Assembly: GCF_000022025.1 (NCBI RefSeq)
Contig: NC_011886.1
Location: 2,955,209 to 3,019,208, forward strand
Direction of reading: 5' to 3'
From: Pseudarthrobacter chlorophenolicus A6
Lineage (GTDB): Bacteria > Actinomycetota > Actinomycetes > Actinomycetales > Micrococcaceae
Length of the DNA: 64,000 bases
Position 1 is the first letter of the stretch; every line of letters begins with the position of its first letter. Positions 1-7,658 of the stretch are shown here, piece after piece. A program made the position numbers and the translations under genes. The notes below the pieces were generated by a model. That model had not been told where the DNA came from, did no database searches, and was given only the letters and a program-made list of their open reading frames with translations.

Positions 1-414
1 GACATCGTTCCCGAAAAGGAAGTGGTGGTCCGCCGGCCGGACGTCCTCATCGTGGAAGGCCTGAACGTGCTGGCTCCGGCGCGCCCGCGGCATGATGGCC
101 GGCAGGGGCTGGCGCTGAGCGACTTCTTCGACTTCTCCATCTACGTGGACGCCAAGACCTCCTATATCGAGGAGTGGTACGTGGACCGGTTCCGGAAGCT
201 GCGGACCACAGCGTTCGCGCAGCCGGAGTCCTACTTCCACAGGTATGCCAGTCTGTCCGATGACGAGGCGGAGAGCACCGCCCGGGACATCTGGAAGCGG
301 ATCAACGAGCCCAACCTGGAGGAGAACGTCCTTCCCACCAGGGGCCGGGCGCAGCTGGTGCTCACCAAGGACTCGGACCACACCATCCGACGGATGCTCC
401 TAAGGAAGGTCTAG
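1..414 (+). CDS. coaA: Pantothenate kinase, C-terminal part
   Basis: Type I pantothenate kinase phosphorylates pantothenate in the first committed step of coenzyme A synthesis in the cytosol. The reading frame is open from base 1, so the N-terminus with the P-loop lies outside the window. What is visible is the typical C-terminal half: a strand-loop beginning [11 protein letters not shown], the segment [10 protein letters not shown], the [10 protein letters not shown] helix and the [18 protein letters not shown] stretch near the C-terminus. The product ends at the TAG at 412-414. The identification rests on these conserved stretches and is firm. Confidence 0.93.
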   Translation, partial: DIVPEKEVVVRRPDVLIVEGLNVLAPARPRHDGRQGLALSDFFDFSIYVDAKTSYIEEWYVDRFRKLRTTAFAQPESYFHRYASLSDDEAESTARDIWKRINEPNLEENVLPTRGRAQLVLTKDSDHTIRRMLLRKV

Positions 415-419
415 CACAG

Positions 420-1280
420 GTGTGCCACAACTGTGCCGCCTCAGCCATCACGGCCAGCCGCCGGAGCTTCGCCCGCTTCCTCGCCGTGGGGGCCGGGCTG
501 ACTGTACTCACCGCCTGCACTCCAGTGGCACCCGAGGCCGCGCCGTCTGCTTCCCCGGTTCCGTCCGCGACGGCGGCGGGCACCCCGGTTGCCGCACCGG
601 AGGCAACAGCGGTGGCCGGCACAGCGCCGGAACCTTCCGCATCCCCCTCACCTTCACCATCCGCAGCCCTCCCCCGTCAGTTCTCGCTGACGGATCCGGC
701 CAGCCCGTGGGTAGTGGTCAACAAGCACCGGCCGCTGGCCCCGGCCGACTATGCGCCGGCGGACCTGGTGAGTCCCGCCGTCGGGATCTCCGCGTCCGGT
801 GAGTCCTCGCTGCTGAACAGTACGACGGCGGCAGCGGCCGAGGCGATGTTCGCGGCTGCGGCGCGGGACGGCGTGGTCATGGTCCTGGCCAGCGGGTACC
901 GCTCCTATGCGACGCAGGTGACTACGTACAACGGGTATGTGGCCGCGCGCGGTCAGGCGGACGCGGACACGGCCAGCGCCCGGCCGGGCTACTCGGAGCA
1001 CCAGACGGGGTGGTCCTTCGACATTGCCGACGGCGGCGGAGCGTGCGCCTTCCAGCCGTGCTTCGCGGACCAGCCCGCCGCTGTCTGGGCGAAAGCCAAC
1101 GCCCACCGGTTCGGGTTCGTGGTGCGGTACCCGTGGATGTTCCACGAAACCACGGGGTACTACTACGAGCCGTGGCACCTGCGGTACATCGGCGTGGAGG
1201 CGGCCACGGACATGTCCGCACGCGGGATTGTCACGCTCGAGGAGTACTTCGGCGTGGGGGCGGCACCGGGGTACCCCTAA
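420..1280 (+). CDS. M15-family D-Ala-D-Ala carboxypeptidase lipoprotein (VanY/LdcB-like)
   Basis: Predicted secreted zinc carboxypeptidase trimming peptidoglycan stem peptides. The 286-residue product starts at a GTG. It has an N-terminal signal with Arg15-Arg16 and a lipobox LTAC with Cys33, so it is likely a lipoprotein. Residues about 35-85 form a Pro/Ala/Ser-rich linker. The M15B/VanY domain follows: ASGYRSYATQ, then the zinc motif SEHQTGWSFDI (His194, Asp201) and EPWHLRYIG with catalytic Glu250 and zinc His253. All metal and catalytic residues are present, so it should be active. Whether it is a DD- or LD-carboxypeptidase cannot be told. It follows coaA by 5 bases but is functionally unrelated. 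Confidence 0.85.
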   Translation: MCHNCAASAITASRRSFARFLAVGAGLTVLTACTPVAPEAAPSASPVPSATAAGTPVAAPEATAVAGTAPEPSASPSPSPSAALPRQFSLTDPASPWVVVNKHRPLAPADYAPADLVSPAVGISASGESSLLNSTTAAAAEAMFAAAARDGVVMVLASGYRSYATQVTTYNGYVAARGQADADTASARPGYSEHQTGWSFDIADGGGACAFQPCFADQPAAVWAKANAHRFGFVVRYPWMFHETTGYYYEPWHLRYIGVEAATDMSARGIVTLEEYFGVGAAPGYP

Positions 1281-1370
1281 CGGATACGGCAACCAACAGG
1301 TTCCCAACACGGTCCAAAATAGGGGCCTGGGTTCACGCAGGGTTAACAGACGTGGGCTAGTTTGGAACCC

Positions 1371-1760
1371 ATGTTGACCGGATTCAAGAATTTCATCATG
1401 AAGGGCAACGTCGTAGACCTTGCCGTCGCTGTCGTGATGGGTGCCGCGTTCGGCGCCGTCGTCACATCGATCGTGGAAGGGCTGCTCACGCCGCTGATCG
1501 GCCTTCTGTTCCAGGCGAAGGGCATCGAGGAGATGCAGTGGGAGGGCTTCCTCTACGGGCGCGTCATCTCCGCCGTCATTTCATTCGTCCTGATTGCCGC
1601 CGCCATCTACTTTGTTGTGGTCATGCCGATGAACCACATGATCGAGCGGCGCAACCGCCGGCTCGGCATCAACCAGGACGTCAAGGAAGAATCTGCCGAG
1701 GATCCGCAGATCGCCCTGCTCACCGAGATCCGCGACGAGTTGCGAAGCCGCTCGTCCTAG
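1371..1760 (+). CDS. mscL: Large-conductance mechanosensitive channel
   Basis: MscL opens under membrane tension to release solutes in osmotic downshock. The 129-residue product has the signature N-terminus MLTGFKNFIMKGNVVDLAVAV, two membrane helices (about residues 15-45 and 65-90) and a C-terminal helix ending in a charged segment. The ATG at 1371 is preferred over an in-frame TTG at 1362 because MscL proteins normally begin with this M-L-x-G-F-K block. It is convergent with glmM and shares the hairpin terminator between them. Confidence 0.95.
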   Translation: MLTGFKNFIMKGNVVDLAVAVVMGAAFGAVVTSIVEGLLTPLIGLLFQAKGIEEMQWEGFLYGRVISAVISFVLIAAAIYFVVVMPMNHMIERRNRRLGINQDVKEESAEDPQIALLTEIRDELRSRSS

Positions 1761-1773
1761 CCGACATGCACAA

Positions 1774-1805
1774 GAGGCCCGCTTCCATTCGTGGAAGCGG
1801 GCCTC
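1774..1805. terminator. Bidirectional terminator between mscL and glmM
   Basis: A perfect 14-base inverted repeat, GAGGCCCGCTTCCA against TGGAAGCGGGCCTC, with a TTCG tetraloop (1788-1791). It lies 13 bases after the mscL stop and 14 bases after the glmM stop on the other strand. U-tracts are short on either side. Confidence 0.85.
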
Positions 1806-1819
1806 ATGTGTTTGTGCGG

Positions 1820-3181
1820 CTATTCGCTGATGAGTTCCAGCGCGAGCTCCGTGCGGACCACCTGTGCGAGGTGTTCGGCGATGGACTGCGCGGTTTCCTC
1901 ATCGGCAGCCTCCACCATGACCCGGACCACGGGTTCGGTGCCGGAGGGGCGGAGGAGGACGCGCCCGGTTTCACCCAAGGCGGCCTCGGCGGCTTTGACG
2001 GCCTGGGCCAGGACGTCGCTGCTCTTGACCTTGGTGCGGTCTACGCCCTTGACGTTGATGAGGACCTGCGGGAGTTTGGTCATGACGGCGGCCAGGTCCT
2101 TGAGGGACTTCCCGGTCAGGGCCACCTGGGCTGCGAGCTGCAGGCCGGTGAGGAGTCCGTCACCGGTGGTGGCGTGGTCCGAGAAGATGACGTGGCCGGA
2201 CTGTTCCCCGCCGAGGTTGAAGCCGCCCTCCCGCATGCTTTCCAGGACGTAGCGGTCCCCTACAGCTGTTTCGCGGATGCTGATGCCGGCGTCGCGGAGA
2301 GCAATTTTGAGGCCGAGGTTGCTCATGACGGTGGCCACCAGGACGTCGTCGTTCAGCTTGCCGGCCTCTTTGAGGGCGACGGCGAGGACCGCCATGATCT
2401 GGTCGCCGTCCACTTCGTTGCCTTCGTGGTCCACGGCCAGGCAGCGGTCAGCGTCGCCGTCGTGGGCGATGCCAAGGTCCGCGCCGTACTGGAGGACGGC
2501 TTCCTTGAGCGGGCCCAGATGGGTGGAGCCCACGCCGTCGTTGATGTTGAGGCCGTCCGGGTCGGCACCGATGACGATGACGTCCGCGCCGGCGTCCTTG
2601 AAGACCTGCGGGGAGCATCCGCTGGCGGCGCCGTGGGCGCAGTCCAGGACCACGGTGAGTCCCTCGAGGCGGTGCGGGAGGGTGCTGAGGAGGTGGACGA
2701 CGTAACGGTCCTCGGCGTCGGAGAAGCGCTGGATGCGGCCGACGTCGGGACCGATGGGCCGGACGGCTTCGTTGTGCATCTGGGCCTCGATGGCGTCTTC
2801 GACGTCGTCGGGGAGCTTCTGGCCGCCGCGGGCGAAGAACTTGATGCCGTTGTCCGGTGCCGGGTTGTGGGAGGCGGAAATCATGACGCCGAAATCTGCT
2901 TCCAGATCCGCCACCAGGTACGCGGCGGCCGGGGTGGGGAGGACGCCGGCGTCGTAGACGTCGATGCCCGAGCTGGACAGCCCGGCCTCCACTGCGGCCG
3001 CGATGAATTCCCCGCTGGCACGCGGATCACGGGCCACCACGGCGCGGGGCCGGGAGCCGTTGGAGTTGCGGTCGTGGCCAAGTACCACGGCGGCCGCCTG
3101 GGCCAGCTGCAGGGCCAGCTCCGCTGTCAGCAGCCCGTTGGCCAGCCCCCGGACACCATCAGTTCCAAATAATCTAGACAC
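1820..3181 (-). CDS. glmM: Phosphoglucosamine mutase
   Basis: Converts glucosamine-6-phosphate to glucosamine-1-phosphate for UDP-GlcNAc and peptidoglycan synthesis. The 453-residue length is usual for the family. Visible motifs are the N-terminal LFGTDGVRG, the phosphoserine loop MISASHNP (Ser104), the magnesium loop DGDADR (Asp241, Asp243, Asp245) and the phosphate-binding [15 protein letters not shown] near the C-terminus. In many actinobacteria glmM directly follows rpsI. Here the two are separated by the 6-kb glycan cassette. Confidence 0.96.
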
Positions 3182-3334
3182 CGGTCAAGTGTATGGGATG
3201 GCGGTGCCGGCACCTGCGTAGGCGGCCGTGAAGCCAGGCCCGCGGCTAACTGCGCAGATCTTGAGCTTGAGAGTTGGCGATTGTGTATAGGCTCGCCGCA
3301 ACAACGGGCCTAAGTGTGAGGAAATGGGGGTCTC
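3182..3334. promoter_or_regulatory. Divergent intergenic region glmM / acyltransferase
   Basis: 153 bases between two divergent genes, so it should hold promoters for both. A purine-rich ribosome binding stretch (GAGGAAATGGGGG) ends shortly before the acyltransferase ATG. I could not pick a convincing -35/-10 pair. This is the left boundary of the AT-richer cassette. Confidence 0.4.
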
Positions 3335-4411
3335 ATGCCTGCGTTTGGACGCCATCTGCCTAGCTTGACCGCGCTTCGATTCTTCGCAGCGTTTGCCGTT
3401 CTGATGTACCACCTGCACTTGTATTTCACCCCGCTCGCTGGCGGGCTGGCCCTGTTTGGATACGGTTTCACGGGTGTCAGCTTCTTCTTCATCCTTTCAG
3501 GTTTCGTGCTCACGTGGTCGTACCGGGAAGGCTCGTCACCGCGGACTTTCTACTGGCACAGAATTGCACGCATTTGGCCGCTTCATCTGCTTACGTCCGC
3601 GCTGGCAGTCTTTGCTCCCCCACTGACGCCCGCGACAGCATTCAATTGGACTAGTGTTCCCTTCGTTGCATCTCTTACACAGGCCTGGATACCAGCCAGC
3701 CCCTTTCTCGGCTCCTACAACGGCGTTTCCTGGTCTCTCTCATGCGAGGCGTTTTTCTATCTCGTATTTCCAGTTCTTCTTCCCAAAATGGCCTTGTCGA
3801 CGCGGGTGAGTCGAGTGATGATCGCCGTGCCATTGTTGATGCTGCTCATGTCGCTGGGGTTGACCGTGGTCTCATCGGTGGCGGCGGCCGACTACCTGTT
3901 GGGAAGCATGCCCCTGTATAGGCTGGGCGAATTTGTTCTTGGAATAGGCCTCGCAAAAGTCATGAGTCACGGTTGGGTTCCCCGTTTCAGCCCTGGGCAG
4001 GCAGCATTCCTGCTGTTCGCCCTGTACCTTGGGCTCTTTGGTCTATCCCATCTATTGGACCGGCCCGTCCCGGTAACTCTCGCTAACCTGATACTGGTCC
4101 CAGCGTTCCTGGCCATCATTGCCGCCTGCTCGCAGGCGGACCTGTCGGGAACGACCCGTTTGCTCGGTTCGCCCGCGCTGATCCGGCTTGGACAGTGGTC
4201 GTTTGCCCTCTATTTGGTTCACGAACTCGTGCTCAGGTTTGCGAAGCCGTATGCCAATGCTCCGGGCCTGACAATCCTTCTCGCCGGAGCGGTAGTTCTC
4301 GCCTCCGTCATCCTTTCCGGGCTGCTCCACGAGTTTGTGGAGAAGCCCGCCGAGAGGTGGCTTCGGCAGTCGGGCAAGGAGCGCACGGGGCCGCAAGTAC
4401 AGCACCCGTAA
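3335..4411 (+). CDS. Acyltransferase-3 family membrane protein (OafA/YrhL-like)
   Basis: Integral membrane acyltransferase of the family that O-acetylates or O-acylates cell-surface glycans. The 358 residues contain about ten hydrophobic helices. Family hallmarks are visible: LTALRFFAAFAVLMYHLH with His26 in the first helix, FFILSGFVLTWSY, and HRIARIWPLHL (Arg76, Arg79). No extra SGNH or other soluble domain is fused at the C-terminus, so this is the minimal membrane-only type. It leads the plus-strand cassette with a GT2-GtrA fusion and two GT39 enzymes, which suggests that it decorates the same glycan. Substrate and acyl donor cannot be read from sequence. Codon choice is more AT-tolerant than in neighbouring ribosomal genes. 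Confidence 0.88.
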   Translation: MPAFGRHLPSLTALRFFAAFAVLMYHLHLYFTPLAGGLALFGYGFTGVSFFFILSGFVLTWSYREGSSPRTFYWHRIARIWPLHLLTSALAVFAPPLTPATAFNWTSVPFVASLTQAWIPASPFLGSYNGVSWSLSCEAFFYLVFPVLLPKMALSTRVSRVMIAVPLLMLLMSLGLTVVSSVAAADYLLGSMPLYRLGEFVLGIGLAKVMSHGWVPRFSPGQAAFLLFALYLGLFGLSHLLDRPVPVTLANLILVPAFLAIIAACSQADLSGTTRLLGSPALIRLGQWSFALYLVHELVLRFAKPYANAPGLTILLAGAVVLASVILSGLLHEFVEKPAERWLRQSGKERTGPQVQHP

Positions 4412-4497
4412 AGTACGGGCTCCACTGGTTTTGAATCGGACTTGCCAACCCGACTACTTGGTTTTTGGCCGCGAGTACCTGTCTTTGGGAAAAGCCC

Positions 4498-4527
4498 TCG
4501 TCAGCGCTCTTTTGGCGCCCCTACGAT
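4498..4527 (+). promoter_or_regulatory. Candidate leaderless promoter for the GT2-GtrA gene
   Basis: TCGTCA (4498-4503), an 18-base spacer, then TACGAT (4522-4527), which fits the actinobacterial TAnnnT -10. The proposed ATG begins seven bases after the -10, the spacing of leaderless transcripts, and no Shine-Dalgarno is visible before it. Inference only. Confidence 0.35.
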
Positions 4528-4533
4528 CCATGC

Positions 4534-5772
4534 ATGACACCTAGCTATGGGGGCTTGGCGCTCGAAATTGTAGTACCGGTCTACAACGAAGAAGCGGTAC
4601 TCGAAAGCAGCATCACAAGGCTCGCCGAATACTTGACGAACGAAATGCCGTCGACGTGGAGAATCACCATCGCCGATAATGCAAGCACCGACCGGACGCC
4701 GGTGATTGCCGCTCGACTCAGCGAGCACTTGGAGAACGTCGTTTACCGGCGGCTGGAATCCAAAGGACGCGGCCTGGCACTGAGGGATGCCTGGAGCGTT
4801 TCGGAAGCCAAAGTCTTGGCCTACCTTGATGTTGATCTTTCTACCGACTTAGCCGCACTCCCACCGCTGGTGGCGCCCCTGCTGTCAGGACATTCCGATA
4901 TTTCTATAGGAACACGTTTAGGCCAGAGCTCAAGGGTGAGCCGCGGCCTCAAGCGTGAGTTCATCTCCCGTTCCTACAACTTCCTGCTGCGGCGCACCAT
5001 GCAGGTGCGTTTCTCGGATGCTCAGTGCGGATTCAAGGCAATTCGGGCTGATGTGGCCAAGCGCCTGCTCCCCCATGTGGAGGACAACGGCTGGTTTTTC
5101 GATACTGAGTTGCTGATTATTGCTGAACGCTCCGGACTCCGCATTCACGAAATTCCTGTTGACTGGGTTGATGACCCGGACAGCCGGGTGGACATCAAGC
5201 AGACAGCCCTTGACGACTTGCGGGGGATGGTGCGGGTGGCTGGGTCCCTGGTTAAAGGTGCGATTCCCGTACAGGCCATCTATGCCGAGCTTGGACGCCG
5301 GCCGATCGTCCCTCTGGGCCGGCCAAGTTTTTTCGGCCAAGTTCTGCGTTTCGGGCTTGTGGGTGTCGCATCAACTTTGGCCTTTGCATTGCTCTATCTC
5401 GTTCTCCAGGGTCCTTTCGGAGCACAGGAAGCGAACTTCCTGGCACTGCTTCTAACGGCGGTTGGCAACACGGCAGCGAACAGGAAGTTCACCTTCGGTA
5501 TAAGTGGTCCTGCCAGGTTCCTAACCCAACAGATTCAGGGGCTAATCGTCTTCCTGCTCGCGTGGAGCGTTACGTCTTCGTCCCTGCTTGTGCTCCACGC
5601 TATGCATCCCGATGCCGCGCCTAACGTGGAGTTGTTGATTCTCACCGCAGCAAACGTGCTGTCAACTCTTATGCGGTTTGTACTCCTACGTCTGTGGGTA
5701 TTCCGCGAGCGCCTCAGCACAGCCAAGACAAGGCTCGTTGCTCTGTCTGTCACTGGGAACCCCGTCCGGTGA
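4534..5772 (+). CDS. Bifunctional GT2 glycosyltransferase-GtrA fusion
   Basis: Predicted to transfer a sugar from a nucleotide donor to polyprenyl phosphate and help move the product across the membrane. Residues about 9-250 are a family-2 glycosyltransferase of the dolichyl-phosphate-mannose-synthase type: LEIVVPVYNEE, ADNASTDRT, the DxD site DVD (Asp99, Asp101) and CGFKAIR. Residues about 268-400 are a GtrA domain with four membrane segments (RFGLVGVASTLAFALLYLVL onwards, GNTAANRKFTF). GtrB- and GtrA-like functions are often separate proteins; here they are one chain. ATG 4534 was chosen because the upstream TTG (4465) adds residues not expected in the family. The stop overlaps the next gene as GTGA, so translation is coupled. 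Confidence 0.87.
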   Translation: MTPSYGGLALEIVVPVYNEEAVLESSITRLAEYLTNEMPSTWRITIADNASTDRTPVIAARLSEHLENVVYRRLESKGRGLALRDAWSVSEAKVLAYLDVDLSTDLAALPPLVAPLLSGHSDISIGTRLGQSSRVSRGLKREFISRSYNFLLRRTMQVRFSDAQCGFKAIRADVAKRLLPHVEDNGWFFDTELLIIAERSGLRIHEIPVDWVDDPDSRVDIKQTALDDLRGMVRVAGSLVKGAIPVQAIYAELGRRPIVPLGRPSFFGQVLRFGLVGVASTLAFALLYLVLQGPFGAQEANFLALLLTAVGNTAANRKFTFGISGPARFLTQQIQGLIVFLLAWSVTSSSLLVLHAMHPDAAPNVELLILTAANVLSTLMRFVLLRLWVFRERLSTAKTRLVALSVTGNPVR

Positions 5773-7658
5773 CTGCTACGCACGCAGTCGAGAGCCCGAC
5801 ATTCGATTCCCAGCGCGACAGCGCGAAGTCCAGCCAATGGGAAAAGGCTGGTTTGGCCGTTCTCCTCCTCGGAACTGCTGTCTCATTTCTCTGGGGCTTA
5901 GACCAAAACGGCTGGGCCAATCCTTACTACTCTGCAGCTGCTCAGGCCGGATCCCATGACTGGAAGGCATTCTTCTATGGTTCTCTCGATGGGGGCAACC
6001 TCATCACCATAGACAAACCACCTCTCAGTATCTGGATTATGTCCCTATCAGTTCGCATCTTTGGGCTGAACACATGGGCGCTCTTGGTCCCGCAGGCTCT
6101 TATGGGTGTAGCCACCACCTGGCTGATCTACAAAATCATCCGTCGCAGCAATCCGGCAGGACCGGCTCTCTTCGGCGGCCTTATCTATGCCACCACGCCA
6201 GTAGTGGTGCTTATGTCCCGCTACAACAACCCGGAACCTCTGATGGGACTGCTCACCGTCGCGGCTGTCTACTTTGTCGTCCGGGCTATTGAAGACAACC
6301 ACTGGCATTGGTATCTACTCGGCGGCAGCGCATTAGGTCTTGCCTTCATGGCAAAGCAGATCCAGGCTTTCCTACCCCTCCCCGCGTTGGTTGTTGCCAT
6401 CGTGTTCTTCGGTGCAGGAACACTCGTCTCGCGGCTGGTCAGGCTGTTGGGATCTCTAGCTGCCTTAGTCTTGAGCGGGGGCTGGTGGTTCGCCATCGTG
6501 GAGCTCACTCCACCAGCGATCCGTCCGTACGTAGGAGGATCGGCGACAAACAGCATCCTGGAGCTGACCCTCGACTACAACGGGCTGGCTCGATTTTTGA
6601 GATTTGCTGCCGATCCCCAAACCGGAAAGCCTATGGCCATGCCAAGCGGCAACTCATCCAGCGCATATGACGGAGGAATGGGACGACTCTTCAATGCAAA
6701 TTTTGCACCGGAAGGTGCCTGGCTTCTGTTTACTGCCCTGCTGTGTGCATTATCGTTGGCCCTTCTATGGCATCAGTTGCAGTGGAGCGAAAGGAAGAAG
6801 GCGCTTGTCTCGCTGTCAGTTCTGTGGCTTGTGACATGTTTCCTTGTTCTCAGCTTTATGGGAACCATGACACACACCTATTACATGTTTTCACTGGCCG
6901 CACCCGTGGCGCTGTGTGTCCCGCTGGGGCTCCTGCTGCTGTGGACCCAGCGCAGGCGATTCGTGCCGCGAATCATAGGCGCTGTTCTAGTGGCGGGTAC
7001 CGGATACGTAGGCATCCGTATTTATGAGTACAGCGACGAGTGGGGAGCTTGGCCCGTTGTCTTCACATCTGTCTCATGCCTTTGCGTCGCAGGGTGGCTC
7101 TTCGCCAAGAACAGGGTCAGTCTGCTCCTGACACTGTTCTTGCTCGCGGCATCGATGGTTGCCGGGCCGGTGTCGACTGACGCCTTTACCTTGGGTAAGC
7201 CGCACGAAGGTACTAATCCGCTATCTGGTCCAGTCGGAAAAAACCGCGATTCCCTTTCTGCACATTTGGAATCGGCCCGAACGAGTAGTCCTCCGATCGC
7301 CCGACACCTTGGATTCGGAATTGAGCCCAGCACAGAAGTTACGGAACTGCTCCGCAACTCTCCGCCCGCCACGTGGGCAGCCGCAACATATACCGCCCAA
7401 AATGCAGCACAATTCCAACTGGCATCAGGGCGACCTGTAATCGCGATCGGAGGATGGCTGGGGACTGACCCCGCACCGACCTTCGACCAATTCAAGTCAC
7501 TGGTGGGCCAGGGTCGCATTGCCTATTTCATTTGGCAACAGCCAGTCCTCGACAATGTTCCCTTGGGCGCGGACGCCTTGGCAATTACGGATTGGGTCAA
7601 GACTCGGTTTAAGGGGGAAACAGTCGATGACGTCACAGTATTTGATCTCAGAAGGTAA
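5769..7658 (+). CDS. GT39-type membrane glycosyltransferase 1 (ArnT/YkcB-like)
   Basis: Polytopic enzyme predicted to transfer a sugar from a polyprenyl-phosphate carrier to an envelope acceptor outside the membrane. The product is 629 residues from the GTG that overlaps the previous stop. It has roughly a dozen membrane helices. Family signatures are NGWANPYYSAA, the acidic loop ITIDKPPLSIWIM (Asp82), SRYNNPEPLMGLL and PYVGGSATNSILEL. The C-terminal part, from about residue 480, is an extracytoplasmic domain containing GKNRDSLSAHLE and FQLASGRPVIAIGG. It is a clear paralogue of the next gene. Such proteins commonly pair with a GT2 partner, as here. Whether the acceptor is protein, teichoic acid or polysaccharide is unknown. 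Confidence 0.88.
   Translation: MTATHAVESPTFDSQRDSAKSSQWEKAGLAVLLLGTAVSFLWGLDQNGWANPYYSAAAQAGSHDWKAFFYGSLDGGNLITIDKPPLSIWIMSLSVRIFGLNTWALLVPQALMGVATTWLIYKIIRRSNPAGPALFGGLIYATTPVVVLMSRYNNPEPLMGLLTVAAVYFVVRAIEDNHWHWYLLGGSALGLAFMAKQIQAFLPLPALVVAIVFFGAGTLVSRLVRLLGSLAALVLSGGWWFAIVELTPPAIRPYVGGSATNSILELTLDYNGLARFLRFAADPQTGKPMAMPSGNSSSAYDGGMGRLFNANFAPEGAWLLFTALLCALSLALLWHQLQWSERKKALVSLSVLWLVTCFLVLSFMGTMTHTYYMFSLAAPVALCVPLGLLLLWTQRRRFVPRIIGAVLVAGTGYVGIRIYEYSDEWGAWPVVFTSVSCLCVAGWLFAKNRVSLLLTLFLLAASMVAGPVSTDAFTLGKPHEGTNPLSGPVGKNRDSLSAHLESARTSSPPIARHLGFGIEPSTEVTELLRNSPPATWAAATYTAQNAAQFQLASGRPVIAIGGWLGTDPAPTFDQFKSLVGQGRIAYFIWQQPVLDNVPLGADALAITDWVKTRFKGETVDDVTVFDLRR

Noticed and set aside
1362..1371. TTG start for mscL
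   Set aside because: It adds three residues before the canonical M-L-x-G-F-K start of MscL.
1538..3172. Long 544-residue plus-strand frame
   Set aside because: It runs antisense to glmM, has no family features and reflects high-GC third-position bias.
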